Part shown: positions 8,801-9,560 of the stretch, one piece after another
How the letters are laid out: every line of letters starts with the position of its first letter
Numbering within the stretch: position 1 is the first letter of the stretch
Assembly: GCA_023392185.1 (NCBI GenBank)
Contig: JAEVZP010000177.1
Location: forward strand, 1 to 9,560
Reading direction: 5' to 3'
Length of the DNA stretch: 9,560 nt
From: Bacteroidota bacterium
Lineage (GTDB): Bacteria > Bacteroidota > Bacteroidia > Chitinophagales > Chitinophagaceae
The notes under the pieces: model-generated
The model's input: only the letters and a program-made list of their open reading frames with translations
The model's database searches: none
What the model was told of the DNA's origin: nothing
Position numbers and translations under genes: made by a program

Positions 8801-9560
8801 GTGGCTGTAGGCGTTCCGCTGCAAGGAGTAAGCGCAACGACAGTGAAAGTATAATCTTCATACTCTCCATTGTGGCCGGTCAGGCACGGACCCGACGGAC
8901 CGGTTCCCGGCGTATAGCTGTTGCCCACCCGCATCCGTGTAGGACCGGCAAGAGCCGTAATCGGAACAGTGAAGCTGCCGGTCTCGGTATATTGATAACT
9001 GGTGCTGGTGAATACTTTCTCACCCGGATCGTTGAAATCACCGTCCTGGTTCCAGTCCACCCAAATACCGGTACCAAAATTACTATAGGTAGAATGATCA
9101 AGCGTGAAGTTCACCGTCATGGTCTGAACCTGCGTTACGTTCTGCGAAAGGAATTGTCCATAACCGTTCGGTGAATAACCAGTACTTAGATTACTGATGT
9201 TGGTCGCACCACCGGTTGTAGAAAAGCCGTCGATATAATAGTTATTATTGCTGCCAGAAGGAACGCAATAGCAAGTATTTTGAGCTGCCTGCGCTACCGA
9301 AACAACAGCCGAGGTGTTACTACCACCGCCGGCACAAGTAATCGTTACCCGGTACTGGGAAGCAGTTGTTTGAGACGTAACTGTATAGGTAGGATTCGCC
9401 GATACCGCTCCCAGGTTGGTCCAGGTCGTGCCGCCATTGGTCGAAACTTGAAACTGATACGTCAGGCCGGAAAGCACATTTGGAGATGCACTCAGCGTGA
9501 ATGGCGCGTTGGCACAGGCAGAACTGGTGCTGCTGGTCAGTGTGGCTGTAGGCGTTCCGC
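2875..9560 (-). CDS. Giant T9SS-secreted modular surface protein with Ig-like, GEVED and jelly-roll domains (N-terminus beyond window)
   Basis: The frame is open from the right edge (first whole codon 9558-9556) to TAA at 2877-2875, giving 2227 visible residues. There is no real start: the GTG at 9477 is internal to an Ig-like repeat, and the residues before it match the second repeat. Order from the N-terminal side: Ig1 (9560-9274, partial), GEVED1 (9273-8830), Ig2 (8829-8533), GEVED2 (8532-8086), Ig3 (8079-7798), jelly-roll 1 (7797-7291), Ig4 (7290-6997), jelly-roll 2 (6996-6520), Ig5 (6519-6220), jelly-roll 3 (6219-5665), Ig6 (5664-5344), jelly-roll 4 (5343-4804), Ig7 (4803-4510), GEVED3 (4509-4000), Ig8 (3993-3694), GEVED4 (3693-3172), a short linker, and the sorting domain (3123-2878). 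Each module begins with a Cys, often PC[ST]GxP, and Ig-like domains carry a Cys pair (CPG... ITC), so disulfides are likely. Proteins of this build are exported by T9SS and fixed to the outer surface, commonly as adhesins. The ligand is unknown, and no catalytic domain is visible. Confidence 0.95.
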   Translation of the reverse strand, partial: GTPTATLTSSTSSACANAPFTLSASPNVLSGLTYQFQVSTNGGTTWTNLGAVSANPTYTVTSQTTASQYRVTITCAGGGSNTSAVVSVAQAAQNTCYCVPSGSNNNYYIDGFSTTGGATNISNLSTGYSPNGYGQFLSQNVTQVQTMTVNFTLDHSTYSNFGTGIWVDWNQDGDFNDPGEKVFTSTSYQYTETGSFTVPITALAGPTRMRVGNSYTPGTGPSGPCLTGHNGEYEDYTFTVVALTPCSGTPTATLTSSTSSACPNLPFTLSALPNTFSGLTYQFQASTNGGTTWNNLGAATPNSTYTVANQTAATQYRVTITCASGGSNTSAVVSVAQTPPNGCYCIPSGSSNSYYINDFTTTRGVTNITNTGTGFSPNGYGQFTSQSVTQFPGERVDFNAVFGSGSSTFGFAVWVDWNQNGSFSDPGEKVFSTNSYSTSHSGDFTVPTSALPGPTRMRIGNSYTPSTGPAGPCVTGISGEFEDYTFQVVPLVPCSGPPTLGNIVSNIAVPCVGDSITLSLPNATFDTGIVFRWEFNDGMGWQTRGVNNGRVYGDRPTTVTDYRVTALCTLTNDSTTTAVFTVTPLAPALPYFEDFESITTNNQLPPCMKATALGTINLTYTSNQTTYQRKNHTPGGSKFGSFKYNSTTEQYFFTPGLAMQGRLTYKISYWYVTDGQGGNNNNIVSTRTTIGTTPTVGGVLQTLGTVTNPTDTNYQQAVYYFTPLQNGTFFVGFGNIATTTSAYFTIDDISVEALPPCVGTPNAGTVVSNTPVSCPGAQVELSAVGGTAASYLTYRWLRNGVPVAGPLGARPTYLTAPLGTAVETYQLELTCTSSSTGITSDTSAPFVITPYTVTVPYQETFESITRANELPTCFTATDFAVNTFTYITGGAGNHTPGGSKYAGFMGASVDGWMFTPMMTLQAGNTYKFNFWYRTSSSNPHPLLQGAVGSGPSAPQMSPLAGITNAGTTTFQEYVDLFTPTVTGDYSFGIYTQTSGSGTNVMSIDDIGVVELPPCTGMPSVAITPAGTVNQCPTDSFTLSAPLATFSGLVYQWQFDTDSTFPTALIPPGNSTTNKYSSRAPLISHFYRLRVICTYTGDTAYSNVVKVNVNTTQYAPLPYLNDLENWVNNCANHDVPTGNNWLQPVRTGNASWRRNDEGLTANWTSPNAGAYTPPARSGLYSGRFHSSQATVGAANSPDEGKLDMHINCSTGTGTSPNKALYFYHISPGTPTNALDVRLSTDGGATWSTLNSYDSAFDWRLRRIPFVSNSAATVIRFAGRRTATASGSDIGIDSIFVAPPCTAQPVAGRIGAVSPTQICPGDSAILNLTGTSMAGDLRIDWETSTTGPGGPWTSRTVGPNGGGYTWNSGQLMQTTWVRARVTCNGASLSDTTNAIAFTVSVTPATAYATLPYTENFENWTDRCGLKEIPSANWANVPSFGNTSWRRNDQGNTGAWSNILAGQWWPGTPAAAVDSFSARFHNAAATPNGSRGALNLYVDCSGPGDKELRFFVNMTDRTAGNTDSLRIRYSTDGGFTFTRLDSIRRTNGWEQRTYVLPSTSARTIVRFEAVSDNTQKDIGLDYVQVLNPCSGTVVAGTVDSVQKVCPGRPFRLSTTGTSQQGGLTYVWESSASGATGTFAPHAGGNTPFLTTSINQNTWFRLGVSCGATGTVVYSPARQVQLADTFYCYCQTNPQYPFVTAQYKENIGNVSLKSSVGTTLMSNGFASPIANNNTAINAYSNFQRLPATPLYRDSTYELDVQQISYTTNSAAKVVAWIDFNRDGVFDSSERIVNLNTSGSTTPAFNALGNFTIPSNAKPGLAGMRVTLQQPGATPPPDPCGTYNGYGETEDYMVELRYAPCSGFPTLDAGTAHISDTAICPGYPVTLWDTGYQQEVYGVTRQWQQSANNGVSWQNVGAANKDTVDALVNSPMLYRFAMICNNGVESYSNVVSVGILPSSACYCPSYATGGPNGDKDSSDIGSVSLNNAVFQVGGPHLLNPMATRKWTNYASMGGVIELWADSTYDMDIYHIMRGSVHKDAKVTVFIDYNQNLSFDVNPPAGYPSERVLTAYTTANNYYLDNLQIRIPSQQVLPSGVVLMRVVLNEDTGPNAASDQGCGTYESGETEDYYVIFRCPTCPTGVQTAGEDNISLFSLFPNPTTGLAKVNLTTRSAVKEIEMTITNMTGQVLKKETFSQPGTQFSTTIDLKEQPRGVYFVELKADNERIVRKLVVQ
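2878..3123 (-). other. T9SS type A C-terminal sorting domain (Por_Secre_tail family)
   Basis: This is the last 82 or so residues of the giant protein. It opens with the hallmark LFPNPTTG, continues through alternating strands with the middle motif ITNMTGQVLKKE, and ends RGVYFVELKADNERIVRKLVVQ-like. That is the full pattern of the TIGR04183 family: the N-terminal PNP motif, the GxY central motif and the basic KL-V end. In known systems the domain directs passage through the outer-membrane T9SS pore, and is then removed when the protein is attached to anionic LPS. It is intact here. Confidence 0.95.
3172..3693 (-). other. GEVED domain 4
   Basis: The domain starts at CYC (3693-3685) and ends with the signature GETEDYYV (3207-3184). 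Its acidic Asp/Asn loop (3435-3379) is stretched by an insert rich in Pro, Gly and Tyr, so any metal-binding role seen in simpler copies may be lost. It is the last domain before the sorting domain. The following RCPTCPTG resembles the start of another Ig module that was replaced by the tail. Confidence 0.85.
4000..4509 (-). other. GEVED domain 3
   Basis: The domain starts at CYC (4509-4501). It contains DFNRDGVFDSSE (4239-4204), a calcium-loop-like Asp/Asn series, and ends in the signature GETEDYMV (4035-4012). Like copy 4, it shares the GETEDY form of the motif, unlike the GE[YF]EDY form of copies 1 and 2. Copies 3 and 4 are therefore likely the closer pair. Confidence 0.85.
4804..6219 (-). 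other. Jelly-roll (MAM / choice-of-anchor-J-like) domains 3 and 4 with Ig6 between
   Basis: Two domains of about 180 residues (6219-5665 and 5343-4804) share LPY...ENW near the start, SWRRND[EQ]G, a GRFH/ARFH strand, RLSTDGG/RYSTDGG, and an end of type DIG[IL]D before the next Cys. Predicted all-beta. This form occurs in many Bacteroidota surface proteins and in gingipain-type cleaved adhesins, often with sugar- or protein-binding roles. The precise family is inferred from pattern, not a search. Confidence 0.65.
6520..7797 (-). other. Jelly-roll domains 1 and 2 with Ig4 between
   Basis: Two domains (7797-7291 and 6996-6520) each begin PY.E.FESIT, carry NHTPGGSK, then FTP with a strand ending in YWY or FWYRT, and finish with [ST]IDDI.V before LPPC. 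Together these are the choice-of-anchor-J / cleaved-adhesin pattern: a beta sandwich with a conserved last strand IDDI. They resemble each other more than they resemble domains 3 and 4. Confidence 0.75.
8080..9560 (-). repeat. Tandem Ig-GEVED module, about 741-base period, second copy cut by the right edge
   Basis: The CYC codons of GEVED1 (9273-9265) and GEVED2 (8532-8524) are exactly 741 bases apart, and both copies keep the same order of Ig-like then GEVED domain. Both end with GE[YF]EDYTF (8868-8845 and 8124-8101) and share GPTRMR[VI]GNSYTP. Over the 132 bases 8641-8772 and 9382-9513 I count 31 differences (about 77% identity). The next 47 bases (8773-8819 and 9514-9560) are identical. 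More copies may lie upstream. Confidence 0.9.

Noticed and set aside
9475..9477. GTG at 9477 as the start of the giant protein
   Set aside because: The same frame stays open to the window edge, and the residues upstream match the equivalent part of the second Ig module, so this Val is internal.
2875..9560. Bacteroidota O-glycosylation motifs D[ST][AILMV] (for example GDSI, GDTA, GDSA, TDSL, SDTA)
   Set aside because: Several are present, but a three-residue motif is expected often by chance in a Ser/Thr-rich protein of this length, so no enrichment can be claimed.

Overview
The window looks like Bacteroidota, probably Chitinophagaceae or a near relative. The evidence is a C-terminal type IX secretion (T9SS) sorting domain, GEVED and Ig-like modules typical of that phylum, a lipoprotein signal with an LTAC lipobox, and start codons without Shine-Dalgarno sequences. 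All supported genes lie on the minus strand, and almost every base is coding. The only true intergenic gap is 2787-2874.

In the direction of transcription (right to left), the layout is as follows. (1) 9560-2875 is the 3' two-thirds or more of a giant secreted, cell-surface protein; 2227 residues are visible and its start lies beyond the right edge. It is built from alternating Ig-like modules and larger partner domains: two GEVED, four jelly-roll (MAM / choice-of-anchor-J-like), two more GEVED, then the T9SS sorting domain. (2) 2843-2803 is a strong intrinsic terminator. (3) 2786-1731 is a 351-residue lipoprotein, probably with a TIM-barrel-like fold and perhaps related to DUF3142. (4) 1774 to the left edge is a 591-residue fragment of an exported alpha-helical, TPR-like protein whose start lies inside the last 44 bases of the lipoprotein gene; its C-terminus is cut off by the window.

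The giant protein is most likely exported by T9SS and anchored on the surface, acting in adhesion, matrix or substrate contact. The lipoprotein and the TPR-like protein overlap, so they are probably co-transcribed and co-translated as a two-gene envelope unit of unknown function. The terminator separates this unit from the giant gene, so no functional link between the two can be assumed.

The best candidates for something undescribed are the lipoprotein/TPR-like pair and the pairwise-duplicated mosaic of the giant protein. That mosaic includes a 741-base tandem module with a 47-base perfectly identical patch at the right edge. I saw no tRNA, rRNA, CRISPR array, transposase or phage gene.
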